Source: a virus
IMG/VR virus record: IMGVR_UViG_3300031578_000045
Location: 1-55,410 of that record
Strand: one strand, 5' to 3'
Length of the DNA stretch: 55,410 nt
A model generated the notes under the pieces. That model worked only from the letters and a program-made list of their open reading frames with translations, was not told the origin of the DNA and did not search any database. This document shows positions 34,433-41,606 of this stretch, one piece after another (the first letter of the stretch is position 1; each line of letters opens with the position of its first letter). The translations under genes and the position numbers were made by a program.

Positions 34433-34780
34433 ATGAAATTAAATGCATTTTGGAAAGGGCTTATAATGGGTTTAGTTGGTTTTATAGCCACTACATTATC
34501 CGATCTTGAAACTATGAACTTTGCTTACATATTGATTTCATCCATAGGTTTTGCCGTTGTTTATATTGGCAAAAATTATGCCCTGCCTTCAATATCTGCT
34601 ATTGGTATAGATTTTAGGGATATTATTTCCGGTCTTATACTTGCTGTTGGGATGGCTTTATCTAGTGCAGCTGCGCAAGTGCTTACTATTGGATTTGAAT
34701 GGAACACGTTATTGATAGCGGTATCAGGTGCTGTTGTAGGTTATATAACTAAAACAGTAAGCACTAATTCAAAAAAATAG
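34433..34780 (+). CDS. Putative holin
   Basis: 115 residues with about four hydrophobic helices (6-22, 28-46, 62-82, 88-108), short charged ends and a Lys-rich tail. It ends the operon of endolysin, membrane protein and this gene, which is closed by a terminator at 34807. Holins form the pores that release the endolysin. Confidence 0.55.
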   Translation: MKLNAFWKGLIMGLVGFIATTLSDLETMNFAYILISSIGFAVVYIGKNYALPSISAIGIDFRDIISGLILAVGMALSSAAAQVLTIGFEWNTLLIAVSGAVVGYITKTVSTNSKK

Positions 34781-34806
34781 TTTTCATTTTTATAGGTTGT
34801 TTGATA

Positions 34807-34836
34807 GCTTAGTTCCTTTTGGGGCTAGGCTTTTTT
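34807..34836 (+). terminator. Terminator of the lysis operon
   Basis: GCTTAGTTCC (34807-34816) pairs with GGGGCTAGGC (34821-34830), including three G-U pairs, with a TTTT loop and TTTTTT after it. Confidence 0.75.
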
Positions 34837-34919
34837 GATGATATATATCACCGATAAACAAGTAACTAATTAAATTAATCGGCGTATATATAAGAAAACA
34901 TTAACTAAAATATACAGAT

Positions 34920-35120
34920 ATGAGAGCATTAGACAAACAACTTAAAGAAAGGTACGCAAAGGCAAATAATAAGGCTGATGAAACCTTTGAACGCTTAGGC
35001 ATTACTGCTGAGTTAAACAACCACAGAAGGCTCCTTAATAATTATTCTATAGCTTGTAAGGTTCAGTTTTATACGTACGATTCATTTCGTAACGGTGATG
35101 GTGATATAACACTCTTTTAA
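34920..35120 (+). CDS. Small unknown protein
   Basis: 66 residues, basic, helical N-terminus and mixed C-terminus. It stands alone between two terminators, so it has its own transcription unit. Unknown. Confidence 0.5.
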   Translation: MRALDKQLKERYAKANNKADETFERLGITAELNNHRRLLNNYSIACKVQFYTYDSFRNGDGDITLF

Positions 35121-35140
35121 TCTATTAATAATCTCGTTCG

Positions 35141-35166
35141 GCCCCGGTTAACGCTGGGGCTTTTTT
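35141..35166 (+). terminator. Terminator
   Basis: GCCCC (35141-35145) pairs with GGGGC (35156-35160) around a 10-nt loop and is followed by TTTTTT. Confidence 0.8.
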
Positions 35167-35208
35167 ATTTAGAACAGTTATAAATAGCAAATATTTTGAT
35201 GAACAGTA

Positions 35209-35238
35209 TTGCATATTGAAACATTTTAACTATTTTAG
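35209..35238 (+). promoter_or_regulatory. Promoter
   Basis: TTG (35209-35211), 19 nt, TATTTTAG (35231-35238). The first half, GTATTGCATATTGAAACATTT, is shared with the promoter at 38798, which supports both. Confidence 0.6.
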
Positions 35239-35260
35239 ACGTTAATTATATTAAACTAAA

Positions 35261-35488
35261 ATGATAAGAAACATGAAGAATTTTAATAAAAGGCTTGTAT
35301 GTATGTTTAGTTTGCTAGACATATTATTATGCGTTGTTTGTCTAATTTCGGTGATATTTAATGTATATGTTGCTGTTTGGTTTTGCGAGTATGATGATTG
35401 GCTTTACACAACATTAAAATACTGGTCCGCTGTCGAGGTGTGTATATTTATTTGGATATGCTGGAAATGCAATAGGAATAGTGCATAA
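35261..35488 (+). CDS. Two-helix membrane protein
   Basis: 75 residues. Hydrophobic helices at about 13-43 and 55-68, with several Cys residues and a short Tyr/Asp/Trp loop. Directly after a promoter. The stop is in GCATAATGG, a cassette-like end. Confidence 0.5.
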   Translation: MIRNMKNFNKRLVCMFSLLDILLCVVCLISVIFNVYVAVWFCEYDDWLYTTLKYWSAVEVCIFIWICWKCNRNSA

Positions 35489-35556
35489 TGGTACCCAGTT
35501 AAAAACATAAACAATGAATAAGATAATTAGAATTAATAACCTTAAAATAATGTGTG

Positions 35557-35922
35557 ATGGAAAGTAATATGGATATAAAAGACAGATACGAAAAAGAAAC
35601 TGGAAATAATTACTACTGTAATAATTCACAAGAAGATTATGGTATTCATACAGATGAATATGTTGAGTGGGTAGAAAATAAGTTAAAAGCGTGTGAAGGC
35701 AACCCCTCTGATTTGAAAAACGCCAACTGTGCTATTGTTATGCTTACAGAATCAAATACATTTACATTTACAACAACGGATAATTGCTTGCACGAGAACT
35801 ACACTTTCAGAAATGTAACAGTTAATTTTTATTTATTTGAATTGACAATGCTTTTCAAAGTGTGCCATAACTGCCACAAATTAATTAAAGACCATAAGAA
35901 ATGGAAAATAAAAATTAATTAA
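35557..35922 (+). CDS. Unknown protein with CxxC motif
   Basis: 121 residues from ATG 35557. Acidic N-terminus, beta-rich middle with many Thr, and CHNCHKLI near residue 110 as a possible zinc site. The gene is followed by GCATAACGTAGG. Confidence 0.5.
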   Translation: MESNMDIKDRYEKETGNNYYCNNSQEDYGIHTDEYVEWVENKLKACEGNPSDLKNANCAIVMLTESNTFTFTTTDNCLHENYTFRNVTVNFYLFELTMLFKVCHNCHKLIKDHKKWKIKIN

Positions 35923-35965
35923 GCATAACGTAGGTAATATAACTAATTTAAAACATAATACGATT

Positions 35966-36142
35966 ATGAAAAACTTTTTTGTTAAGAAAAAAGCTTTCAC
36001 CGAAGTTTACTTAAAAAATCGCGGATGGAGAAAGCTAAATTCTCAAGGTGAATACGGAACGCATGAAGGATTATACGGTATTTATTACTTAGTTGAAGGT
36101 TTTGCCCATGTGCACGAAAAGTACTGTAGGCATTTTCGCTAA
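35966..36142 (+). CDS. Small basic protein, cassette-type
   Basis: 58 residues, with many aromatic and basic residues. The TAA stop lies inside CGCTAACGG, so the gene runs into the downstream site, as is common in integron cassettes. Unknown. Confidence 0.5.
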   Translation: MKNFFVKKKAFTEVYLKNRGWRKLNSQGEYGTHEGLYGIYYLVEGFAHVHEKYCRHFR

Positions 36143-36165
36143 CGGTTTGTATAAGATTAGTTGCG
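36137..36165 (+). repeat. Short attC-like element
   Basis: CGCTAAC (36137-36143) and GTTGCG (36160-36165) can pair with one unpaired T, around GGTTTGTATAAGATTA. An extrahelical base in one arm is typical of attC hairpins, but this element is only 29 bp. Confidence 0.4.
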
Positions 36166-36219
36166 ATGGAAGATTGGATGCAGAAAAGTTGAATTGAAAC
36201 ACAAATAAAATTTAAAATT

Positions 36220-36438
36220 ATGGCAAAGATTTATGGAACTATTGAAATTGACTTTGATACTGATAAACCTATAACACAGGAGCAGTATGATAAGTTTGAA
36301 CGTAGGTTAAACAAAATGGTTGAAGATTGGGAGATGATGGTTTATGATGCTGCAAATGATGCAGGGTTTGAAGCCGATAGCATACATCCCATTTTGTTAG
36401 ATAACTTAGATTGTGAATTTGACGAGGAAGACGAATAA
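36220..36438 (+). CDS. Small acidic protein
   Basis: 72 residues, strongly acidic C-terminus (CEFDEEDE). Alpha-beta pattern. Acidic phage proteins of this size sometimes mimic DNA to block host defence enzymes. That is speculation here. Confidence 0.5.
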   Translation: MAKIYGTIEIDFDTDKPITQEQYDKFERRLNKMVEDWEMMVYDAANDAGFEADSIHPILLDNLDCEFDEEDE

Positions 36439-36449
36439 TTTTATTGCTT

Positions 36450-36487
36450 GTTGTGCTTAACGAAGTGGCGTTTTAATGAAGCACAAC
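36450..36487 (+). repeat. Inverted-repeat spacer with 21-bp shared part (copy 2)
   Basis: GTTGTGCTT (36450-36458) pairs perfectly with AAGCACAAC (36479-36487). The 3' part, 36467-36487, is identical to 33239-33259. Next comes TACTATATATAAAAACAA, which also follows the AAC at 38488-38495. Confidence 0.6.
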
Positions 36488-36518
36488 TACTATATATAAA
36501 AACAATTACTTAAATACA

Positions 36519-36764
36519 ATGGATAAAGAAGTGCAAATAAAAAGAATAATAAGGGCCTTTGTAATTAACAACCACTATAAAGGAGTTGATTTACAAGAGG
36601 ACTGGATTAATGACGCAGCAGAAGAAATAGTAAAAATATTTGCTATACCTGTTGTTATGCAACGAAGTGAACTGTTGCTTTTTGCTGACTATTCAGAAAG
36701 CGATAAAACCTCACAAACAACTGATGAATGTGTAGATAACTACCTTGCTCAAAAAAAGCAATAG
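36519..36764 (+). CDS. Small acidic protein
   Basis: 81 residues, helical, acidic. The stop is followed by TGCATAACGG, a cassette-like end. Unknown. Confidence 0.5.
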   Translation: MDKEVQIKRIIRAFVINNHYKGVDLQEDWINDAAEEIVKIFAIPVVMQRSELLLFADYSESDKTSQTTDECVDNYLAQKKQ

Positions 36765-36876
36765 TGCATAACGGTTAATTATATGGGTAGTGCAACCCCC
36801 CAAACTGCACGAAAGTTGATTAAATGTATAACCGCTCCCGTTTTATTTTTGAGCGTGGGCATAAAACTAAATAGAT

Positions 36877-37098
36877 ATGTTACAATTAGTATTAAACACA
36901 CCGAAAGCCAGTAGAGATGGCAGCGCAGAATTGTTTATTGATTACCAAAGCGAATCAGTTGGATTTACTGTGGTAACAAAAGATGGCTTGCAATATGATT
37001 TTAGTTGTGAGGTTGAAGAATGGCAACAGTTAAAATCGTTTATTGAACAAGCTATTTCGCGCGATGGCAAAAATAAAACTCGCACAAACGTTGATTAA
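36877..37098 (+). CDS. Small unknown protein
   Basis: 73 residues, alternating hydrophobic pattern (beta sheet) then a helix with WQQLKSFIEQ. The gene is flanked on both sides by palindromic spacers. Confidence 0.5.
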   Translation: MLQLVLNTPKASRDGSAELFIDYQSESVGFTVVTKDGLQYDFSCEVEEWQQLKSFIEQAISRDGKNKTRTNVD

Positions 37099-37150
37099 AT
37101 GCACGTTGCATTACCTATATAATGTGTTGTGTTGTCGTTTTAATGCAATA

Positions 37151-37175
37151 CAACGTTGGTATAAGAAGCGTTGCG
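37151..37175 (+). repeat. Short palindromic spacer element
   Basis: CAACG (37151-37155) and CGTTG (37169-37173) frame TTGGTATAAGAAG. It is part of a 140-bp gene-free spacer (37099-37206) with further inverted pieces near 37104 and 37141. Confidence 0.4.
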
Positions 37176-37206
37176 ATTAAATAGTAAAAACTTAAAATAT
37201 ACACGA

Positions 37207-37569
37207 ATGAAAAATAAAGAGATTAAACAACCGCAAACCACCGAGGCAAGCAATGATTTTTATACGTTGTTATGCCCCGTTGATTTATTCCGTTTTTTCC
37301 TACGCAAAAACTACGAAGGGATAGAGATTAATAACGAGGAGTGCGATGGGCTTGGAGAAGAATTTTATAAATACCTACGAGCTTTAAACTTGACTAATGA
37401 GCAAAGAAAAAACATATTACCTAAGAATACATTTGATGTAATATTGAACGCAGACCACCCATTGAGAACAAATGGATTCCCAGCCGCTTATGTTTTGCAC
37501 TTTACACAATTTGTAGAACAGCAAAAAGAAAAAGCGTTGGCTGATGGTTACGAGCCTAATGGGGCATAA
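37207..37569 (+). CDS. Unknown soluble protein
   Basis: 120 residues from ATG 37207 (a TTG at 37171 is possible). Contains LLCPVDLFRFFLR and helical segments. The stop is in GGGGCATAACG, a cassette-type end. No family recognised. Confidence 0.5.
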   Translation: MKNKEIKQPQTTEASNDFYTLLCPVDLFRFFLRKNYEGIEINNEECDGLGEEFYKYLRALNLTNEQRKNILPKNTFDVILNADHPLRTNGFPAAYVLHFTQFVEQQKEKALADGYEPNGA

Positions 37570-37627
37570 CGTACAAGGCTATGCGTAGTGCCTTCTTAAA
37601 ATTACGCACAAACTTAAATTAAAAGAC

Positions 37628-37858
37628 ATGAGCAAGAAATACGAACAAACATCAGCAGAAGTGGATAAGGCATTACGTATAGGTAGTGTTAGCACCCGTT
37701 TATTAACTCGAATTGCAACAGACCTTGAAAAAGAAATGAAGCGTTCGGATAATGATATGGTAATAGCAGACCTTGAAATGCAGATTGATGGATTAAAAAC
37801 ACTTAAAAAAGAACTTGACGACTTTAGAACGATAAAGACTATTCTAAATGGGTGCTAA
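37628..37858 (+). CDS. Small helical coiled-coil protein
   Basis: 76 residues, charged and helical. The stop TAA is inside GTGCTAACGG, the first base pairs of a 119-bp attC-like site. Confidence 0.55.
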   Translation: MSKKYEQTSAEVDKALRIGSVSTRLLTRIATDLEKEMKRSDNDMVIADLEMQIDGLKTLKKELDDFRTIKTILNGC

Positions 37859-37971
37859 CGGTCTGCAATATGAAACGGCTAAAACTACACCCCGAAAATG
37901 AAAAGATATAACAATTAAATACAAATATTAATTAGATGCACGACAAGCTGTTTTATATTGTTTGTTAGGCA
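37853..37971 (+). repeat. attC-like site 1 (119 bp)
   Basis: Starts TGCTAACGG and ends GTTAGGCA (37964-37971). The arms pair imperfectly: GCAATATGAAACGGCT at the left against AGCTGTTTTATATTG at the right. About 80 bp at its right end match site 2 with only a few changes. The centre is not conserved. The order of boxes is that of integron attC. Confidence 0.65.
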
Positions 37972-37989
37972 TCTGTAAAAATTACGGAC

Positions 37990-38163
37990 ATGAACACAAT
38001 AGAAAAAATTGAAAACGGACACTTTAATTTCAGCGAATTTAATGAAGGACAAATAAACTTCATCAAAGGACTTGTAAAATTCGCATACAACGATGGTTAT
38101 GAAGATGGTAAAGCTGAAATTAAAGATAAGATATGGAACGCAATAGAAATAGAAACCGAGTAA
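37990..38163 (+). CDS. Small acidic protein, cassette gene
   Basis: 57 residues, acidic, helical. It is bounded by GTTAGGCA (37964-37971) and TGCCTAAC (38173-38180), exact reverse complements, and flanked by the two full attC-like sites. Unknown. Confidence 0.6.
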   Translation: MNTIEKIENGHFNFSEFNEGQINFIKGLVKFAYNDGYEDGKAEIKDKIWNAIEIETE

Positions 38164-38172
38164 TTTTTATTG

Positions 38173-38292
38173 TGCCTAACGGTCGGCAATATGAAACGGC
38201 TAAACGGAACTTTGAAAAATGAGATACAGTAACAAATAAATACAAATATTAATTAGATGCAGGACAAGCTGTTTTATATTGCTTGTTAGGCA
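38173..38292 (+). repeat. attC-like site 2 (120 bp)
   Basis: Starts TGCCTAAC (38173-38180) and ends GTTAGGCA (38285-38292), perfect complements that also meet the core-site rule RYYYAAC / GTTRRRY. Inner arms: GGCAATATGAAACGGCT at the left and AGCTGTTTTATATTGC at the right. Confidence 0.7.
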
Positions 38293-38310
38293 TCTGTAAA
38301 AATTACGGAT

Positions 38311-38478
38311 ATGAGATACATACTTTTTGGAATAGGCTTATTAACATGGATTGCATTTGCATACGACATTGAAAATGATAGAGACTTTATGACTTGGATA
38401 TGGTTATTAACAAGTCTATTCTTTTTCGTAAATTCTTATGTGAGATATAAACACGATATGAAACAGAAAGGCAAGTAA
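38311..38478 (+). CDS. Small membrane protein, cassette gene
   Basis: 55 residues, two hydrophobic helices (3-17 and 28-44). Bounded by GTTAGGCA (38285-38292) and TGCCTAAC (38488-38495). Second complete cassette of the pair. Unknown. Confidence 0.6.
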   Translation: MRYILFGIGLLTWIAFAYDIENDRDFMTWIWLLTSLFFFVNSYVRYKHDMKQKGK

Positions 38479-38487
38479 TTTTTATTG

Positions 38488-38495
38488 TGCCTAAC
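38488..38495 (+). repeat. Terminal cassette end (half-site)
   Basis: TGCCTAAC. Unlike sites 1 and 2 it is not followed by a second arm but by TACTATATATAAAAACAA, as after the AAC at 36487. This looks like the boundary between cassettes and phage backbone. Confidence 0.55.
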
Positions 38496-38531
38496 TACTA
38501 TATATAAAAACAACCACTTAAATAACTGATT

Positions 38532-38762
38532 ATGAAAATAGAAAACTTTAATATAGAGAAGTTCAGACAAGACTTTTTTTTATATTTGATTAGAAAATAC
38601 AATAGACTAAATTGTTTATCGCAGTTTTGTAAAGACTATGATATGGATTCTTCAACATTGTGGAGAGCTTTGAACGGTGACAGTAAGAATGTCACCGCAA
38701 CTCATAAGCAGATATGTTATATGATGGGTAAAAACGTTAAATATTATTTAGAACCATTATAA
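38532..38762 (+). CDS. Helix-turn-helix-like protein
   Basis: 76 residues. FCKDYDMDSSTLWRALNGDSK near residues 32-52 resembles an HTH of the Cro/XRE kind, followed by a hydrophobic end. It lies between the cassettes and a promoter, so it is possibly a small repressor. Confidence 0.5.
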   Translation: MKIENFNIEKFRQDFFLYLIRKYNRLNCLSQFCKDYDMDSSTLWRALNGDSKNVTATHKQICYMMGKNVKYYLEPL

Positions 38763-38797
38763 ATAGCAAAAAAAGTCAAAATAAATTGATAAAAGTA

Positions 38798-38827
38798 TTG
38801 CATATTGAAACATTTAGCTTATCTTTA
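38798..38827 (+). promoter_or_regulatory. Early promoter
   Basis: TTG (38798-38800), 19 nt, TATCTTTA (38820-38827). The -33 region is nearly identical to that of the promoter at 35209. The downstream leader AAGAAACAAACAATTAAAAC recurs before the gene at 39653. Confidence 0.65.
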
Positions 38828-38865
38828 ACGTATAATTAAGAAACAAACAATTAAAACTGACGAAA

Positions 38866-39309
38866 ATGAAAACTTCAAAAATTCAAACAGGAGCAAAAGT
38901 AAACGGAAGCAAAGGACAAGGAACCATTACCAGGATAATAACTAAATCGTCTGGTTATGTTGAGGTTACTTATGATAACGGCCTCGTAAAAAAAGAGATG
39001 GCCTTTAACCTTACTGATGAAAATGGTGAAAGCCTTAAAAAAGCCCCTAAAAAACAAACAGAAGAAAAAGGACAATTAACCCCAGCACAGATAATTAATA
39101 GCTGGAAAAACGTTGCTTTATCAGTTAATGATAAATGGAATAGTAATTCAACATGGAAATTGGCTGAAGATCGTTTTGGCTCGTTAGATTCTAAAGGGAA
39201 TAGTTTTATCGATAGTTTATTAACTTCAATGTTTTCAAAAAACTTCCTTTCTGAAAAACAAGCTTTTTGCTTGGCAAAATTCGCAGTTGAAACAAAACAA
39301 TTATCTTAA
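38866..39309 (+). CDS. Unknown protein with SH3-like N-terminus
   Basis: 147 residues. The N-terminus (GAKVNGSKGQGTITRIITKSSGYVEVTYDNG) looks like a small beta-barrel domain such as KOW/SH3. The C-terminal half is helical. First gene of an early operon. Possibly nucleic-acid-binding. Confidence 0.5.
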   Translation: MKTSKIQTGAKVNGSKGQGTITRIITKSSGYVEVTYDNGLVKKEMAFNLTDENGESLKKAPKKQTEEKGQLTPAQIINSWKNVALSVNDKWNSNSTWKLAEDRFGSLDSKGNSFIDSLLTSMFSKNFLSEKQAFCLAKFAVETKQLS

Positions 39310-39329
39310 TTTATATAAAAAAAACGATT

Positions 39330-39545
39330 ATGAAAACAATAGAAAACACATACTTGACAAAACTTTCCTCCGGTCACGGACATTGGAAAGTAACAGCTAA
39401 CCATAACGGTGAAGAAAAAACTATCATTACACATGACAGCCTATTAATTGATGATTCTTTTAATTCAAATGAAGGTGATACGAGTTATTATGATAGTGTG
39501 GATGAAGCTAGGCAGGTTTTGATAAACATGATTTTTGATCAATAA
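39330..39545 (+). CDS. Small unknown protein
   Basis: 71 residues, His- and Asp-rich, soluble. Same early operon as the gene at 38866, 20 nt downstream. Unknown. Confidence 0.5.
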   Translation: MKTIENTYLTKLSSGHGHWKVTANHNGEEKTIITHDSLLIDDSFNSNEGDTSYYDSVDEARQVLINMIFDQ

Positions 39546-39591
39546 ACCACCGTATTTCTTTTGAAAATAAACAAATAAGTATTGCAAAATG

Positions 39592-39621
39592 AAACATAAA
39601 TTAAATTAATCCGTATAATTA
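39592..39621 (+). promoter_or_regulatory. Early promoter
   Basis: TTG (39592-39594), 19 nt, TATAATTA (39614-39621). Followed by the same leader as after the promoter at 38798. Confidence 0.5.
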
Positions 39622-39652
39622 ATTAAGAAACAAACAATTAAAACTGACGGTT

Positions 39653-39790
39653 ATGAAAAGCACAGATGAATTAAGAAAGCAAAATCAAGAGCTAAGAAAA
39701 CAAAACGAAATAATGAGGTTTAAAAACGAAGAGGACAATTTTTGGCATAATGAGTACATGCGTAAAATTAAAGAAACATTAATGAGATAA
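39653..39790 (+). CDS. Small coiled-coil protein
   Basis: 45 residues with tandem K-Q-N heptads (ELRKQNQELRKQNEIMR), a clear short leucine-zipper-like coil. It may multimerise or tether another protein. It is followed by two hairpins. Confidence 0.5.
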   Translation: MKSTDELRKQNQELRKQNEIMRFKNEEDNFWHNEYMRKIKETLMR

Positions 39791-39792
39791 TT

Positions 39793-39854
39793 CTCGTAGT
39801 TCCTCGTCAGTCTACGAGGGTTTTGCCCCGGCTGGTTTCGACCTCCGGGGTTTT
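39793..39854 (+). terminator. Tandem terminator-like hairpins
   Basis: CTCGTAG (39793-39799) with CTACGAG (39812-39818), then CCCCGG (39826-39831) with CCGGGG (39845-39850) plus TTTT. They may attenuate transcription into the next gene at 39874. Confidence 0.65.
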
Positions 39855-39873
39855 GGCAGTAAAAACAAAAGAT

Positions 39874-40128
39874 ATGAAAACCTGGAATATATCAGATATG
39901 AATATCCGCGAAGAGGTCAAATACCTAGCCCGGAAAGAGATTAAAGAGAACAACGGCAAAAAAGGCTATTGGAAACAATCCTTAGTTTGTAAGATTTCTT
40001 ATTATCACGGGTTATGTTTGAGGTTAGCTTGGGAACTATTTAACAATTTAATGCTGGAAACTGTTGAGACTGATATGAATGTTTTCAATAGGATGTACGA
40101 TGCGGAGATTTACGGGGTTAGTAATTAA
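39874..40128 (+). CDS. Small unknown protein
   Basis: 84 residues from ATG 39874, after the hairpins (an upstream in-frame ATG lies inside the hairpin and is unlikely). Helical, basic N-terminal half. Confidence 0.5.
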   Translation: MKTWNISDMNIREEVKYLARKEIKENNGKKGYWKQSLVCKISYYHGLCLRLAWELFNNLMLETVETDMNVFNRMYDAEIYGVSN

Positions 40129-40139
40129 AACCATATATT

Positions 40140-40853
40140 ATGAAACAATACACAAAATTTAGAGATGAGATAATTAAGTTATGCAAAACCAATAATGCAT
40201 GCAAAGGAGAGTTTAAACGGCTTATAGAAACAAAAAGCGAAAAAGAATTTTGCAATGTTTTAAAAGATAATTTTACTTGGTGTTCAATAAATATTTTATC
40301 GGCAGAATTATTTGATAAACATACTGAGATTTTAAACGAGAATAACTTATATTGTAACGTAAATACAAGCAATGGTTATTTATTAGTCATAAACTCTTCA
40401 GTAAAAGCTTGGGGAAACTCTTCAGTAGTAGCTTGGGTAAACTCTTCAGTAGTAGCTTTTGAAAACTCTTCAGTAGTAGCTTTTGGAAACTCTTCTGTAG
40501 TAGCTAAGGAAAACTCTTCAGTAGAAGCTTGGGAAAACTCTTCAGTAGAAGCTTGGGGAAACTCTTCAGTAGTAGCTAAGGAAAACTCTTCAGTAGTAGC
40601 TTTTGGAAACTCTTCAGTAGAAGCTCGGGGAAACTCTTCAGTAGAAGCTCAGGATAACTCTTCAGTAAAAGCTTGGGTAAACTCTTCAGTAGTAGCTTTT
40701 GAAAACTCTTCAGTAGTAGCTTTTGAAAACTCTTACATATCATCGTATCAAACTATTAAATGTAAGCTTAATGATAATTCAATTTATAGAATTAGAAAAG
40801 AAAATACTATTTATTATTCATCCGAAAATCTTAAATTTAAGAAAATAGACTAA
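40140..40853 (+). CDS. Octapeptide-repeat protein (NSSVxAxx)
   Basis: 237 residues. A helical N-terminal domain with several Cys (1-80), 14 tandem 8-residue units NSSV[VEK]A[WFKRQ]x (about 85-196) and a short C-terminal cap of about 40 residues. The regular Val and Ala spacing is typical of a beta-solenoid, with variable surface positions. A second gene with an 8-residue period spans the window ends. Function unknown, perhaps binding a repetitive partner. Confidence 0.75.
   Translation: MKQYTKFRDEIIKLCKTNNACKGEFKRLIETKSEKEFCNVLKDNFTWCSINILSAELFDKHTEILNENNLYCNVNTSNGYLLVINSSVKAWGNSSVVAWVNSSVVAFENSSVVAFGNSSVVAKENSSVEAWENSSVEAWGNSSVVAKENSSVVAFGNSSVEARGNSSVEAQDNSSVKAWVNSSVVAFENSSVVAFENSYISSYQTIKCKLNDNSIYRIRKENTIYYSSENLKFKKID
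40392..40727 (+). repeat. 24-bp tandem repeat, 14 units
   Basis: Units start AACTCTTCAGTA and vary mainly in the last 12 bases. Near-identical codon use between units suggests recent expansion or gene conversion. Confidence 0.9.
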
Positions 40854-40864
40854 AACCATATATT

Positions 40865-41290
40865 ATGAAAACACCATTAATTACATTAGAATTAATTGAA
40901 TCGTTTGGTCCATGTTATCATATTGATGAGTATGGCTTTACTAAAGATTTAAAACTATCCCCCATTGAATGGATAGACCAATGGAGGGATAAAGTTAGGA
41001 GTAAAAAAGATATTTATTGGGTTTTGTTGCGTAAAGAATTTATGCCAGATAAGGATTTACGCCTATTTGCCGTCTGGTGTGCAAGGGGTGCATTAAAGTT
41101 AATAGACAACCCGGACGAACGTAGTATAAATGCTTGTAATGTAGCTGAGAGGTATGCTAATGGTGAAGCTTCTGAGGAAGAAATTATTGATGCTGCTGCT
41201 TATGCTGCTGCTGCTTATGCTGCTGCTGCTGCTTATGATGTTCAAATAGATAAATTAAGGGATTATTTTATAACCGGTAAAATATATTAA
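40865..41290 (+). CDS. Phage protein with Ala/Tyr repeat
   Basis: 141 residues. W-C-A-R-G-A-L and NAC-VAERYANGEASEEEI, then a run of DAAAYAAAAYAAAAAYD (about 112-128), then Q-x-x-x-L-x-x-Y-F. The AAAY segment is a known low-complexity hallmark of a phage family of unknown function. It may form a solvent-exposed helix. Linked to the octapeptide gene by an 11-nt spacer. Confidence 0.55.
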   Translation: MKTPLITLELIESFGPCYHIDEYGFTKDLKLSPIEWIDQWRDKVRSKKDIYWVLLRKEFMPDKDLRLFAVWCARGALKLIDNPDERSINACNVAERYANGEASEEEIIDAAAYAAAAYAAAAAYDVQIDKLRDYFITGKIY

Positions 41291-41521
41291 ATGAAACAAT
41301 CAAGAAAAAGGTCAATAGTTAACCCAGATTACGAAAAGCAATTCACGGAATTTTTAAACTCAGGGAACATGGTAGCAATTCAGAACATGATCAACATGTT
41401 TGAGAATATTAGGAACAAAACAGGTGAAGAACTAAAAATGCTTGAATCGTTGAAAAACAAGATATATGAAAATGATGCTTTTGGAATGTTCGGTTTAATG
41501 GGTGGTTTTGGCCCAACATAG
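41291..41521 (+). CDS. Small unknown protein
   Basis: 76 residues, helical, ending Gly/Phe-rich (GMFGLMGGFGPT). It directly follows the previous gene with no gap. Unknown. Confidence 0.5.
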   Translation: MKQSRKRSIVNPDYEKQFTEFLNSGNMVAIQNMINMFENIRNKTGEELKMLESLKNKIYENDAFGMFGLMGGFGPT

Positions 41522-41523
41522 GA

Positions 41524-41544
41524 TATTTAGAATGGTTCTAAATA
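41524..41544 (+). promoter_or_regulatory. Operator-like palindrome, second copy
   Basis: The 19 bases ATTTAGAATGGTTCTAAAT (41525-41543) differ from 7996-8014 by one base. The outer T/A pair also matches. It lies between the stop at 41521 and the shared 19-bp motif at 41568, upstream of the recombination operon. Confidence 0.6.
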
Positions 41545-41567
41545 AGCCCTAACCGTAAAACCTATTG

Positions 41568-41586
41568 AAATTATTCGTATATTAGT
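41568..41586 (+). promoter_or_regulatory. Shared 19-bp upstream motif (copy 2)
   Basis: AAATTATTCGTATATTAGT, identical to 912-930. TTG is at 41565-41567 and TATTTATA about 18 nt later could be a weak Bacteroidetes promoter for the RecE-like gene. Confidence 0.4.
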
Positions 41587-41606
41587 ATTTATAAACAACT
41601 AAAGAA

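Noticed and set aside
32284-38495. Spacers as plain REP-type or terminator hairpins
   Set aside because: Considered as the simpler option, but gene-specific complementary ends, the conserved YAACG and GTTR boxes and the long imperfect arms are not explained by terminators (no T-runs) or one repeated REP unit. It stays as the main alternative.
41201-41240. GCT/TAT repeat as a separate simple-sequence element
   Set aside because: It is in frame and encodes the AAAY segment of the 40865 protein, a known feature of related phage proteins.
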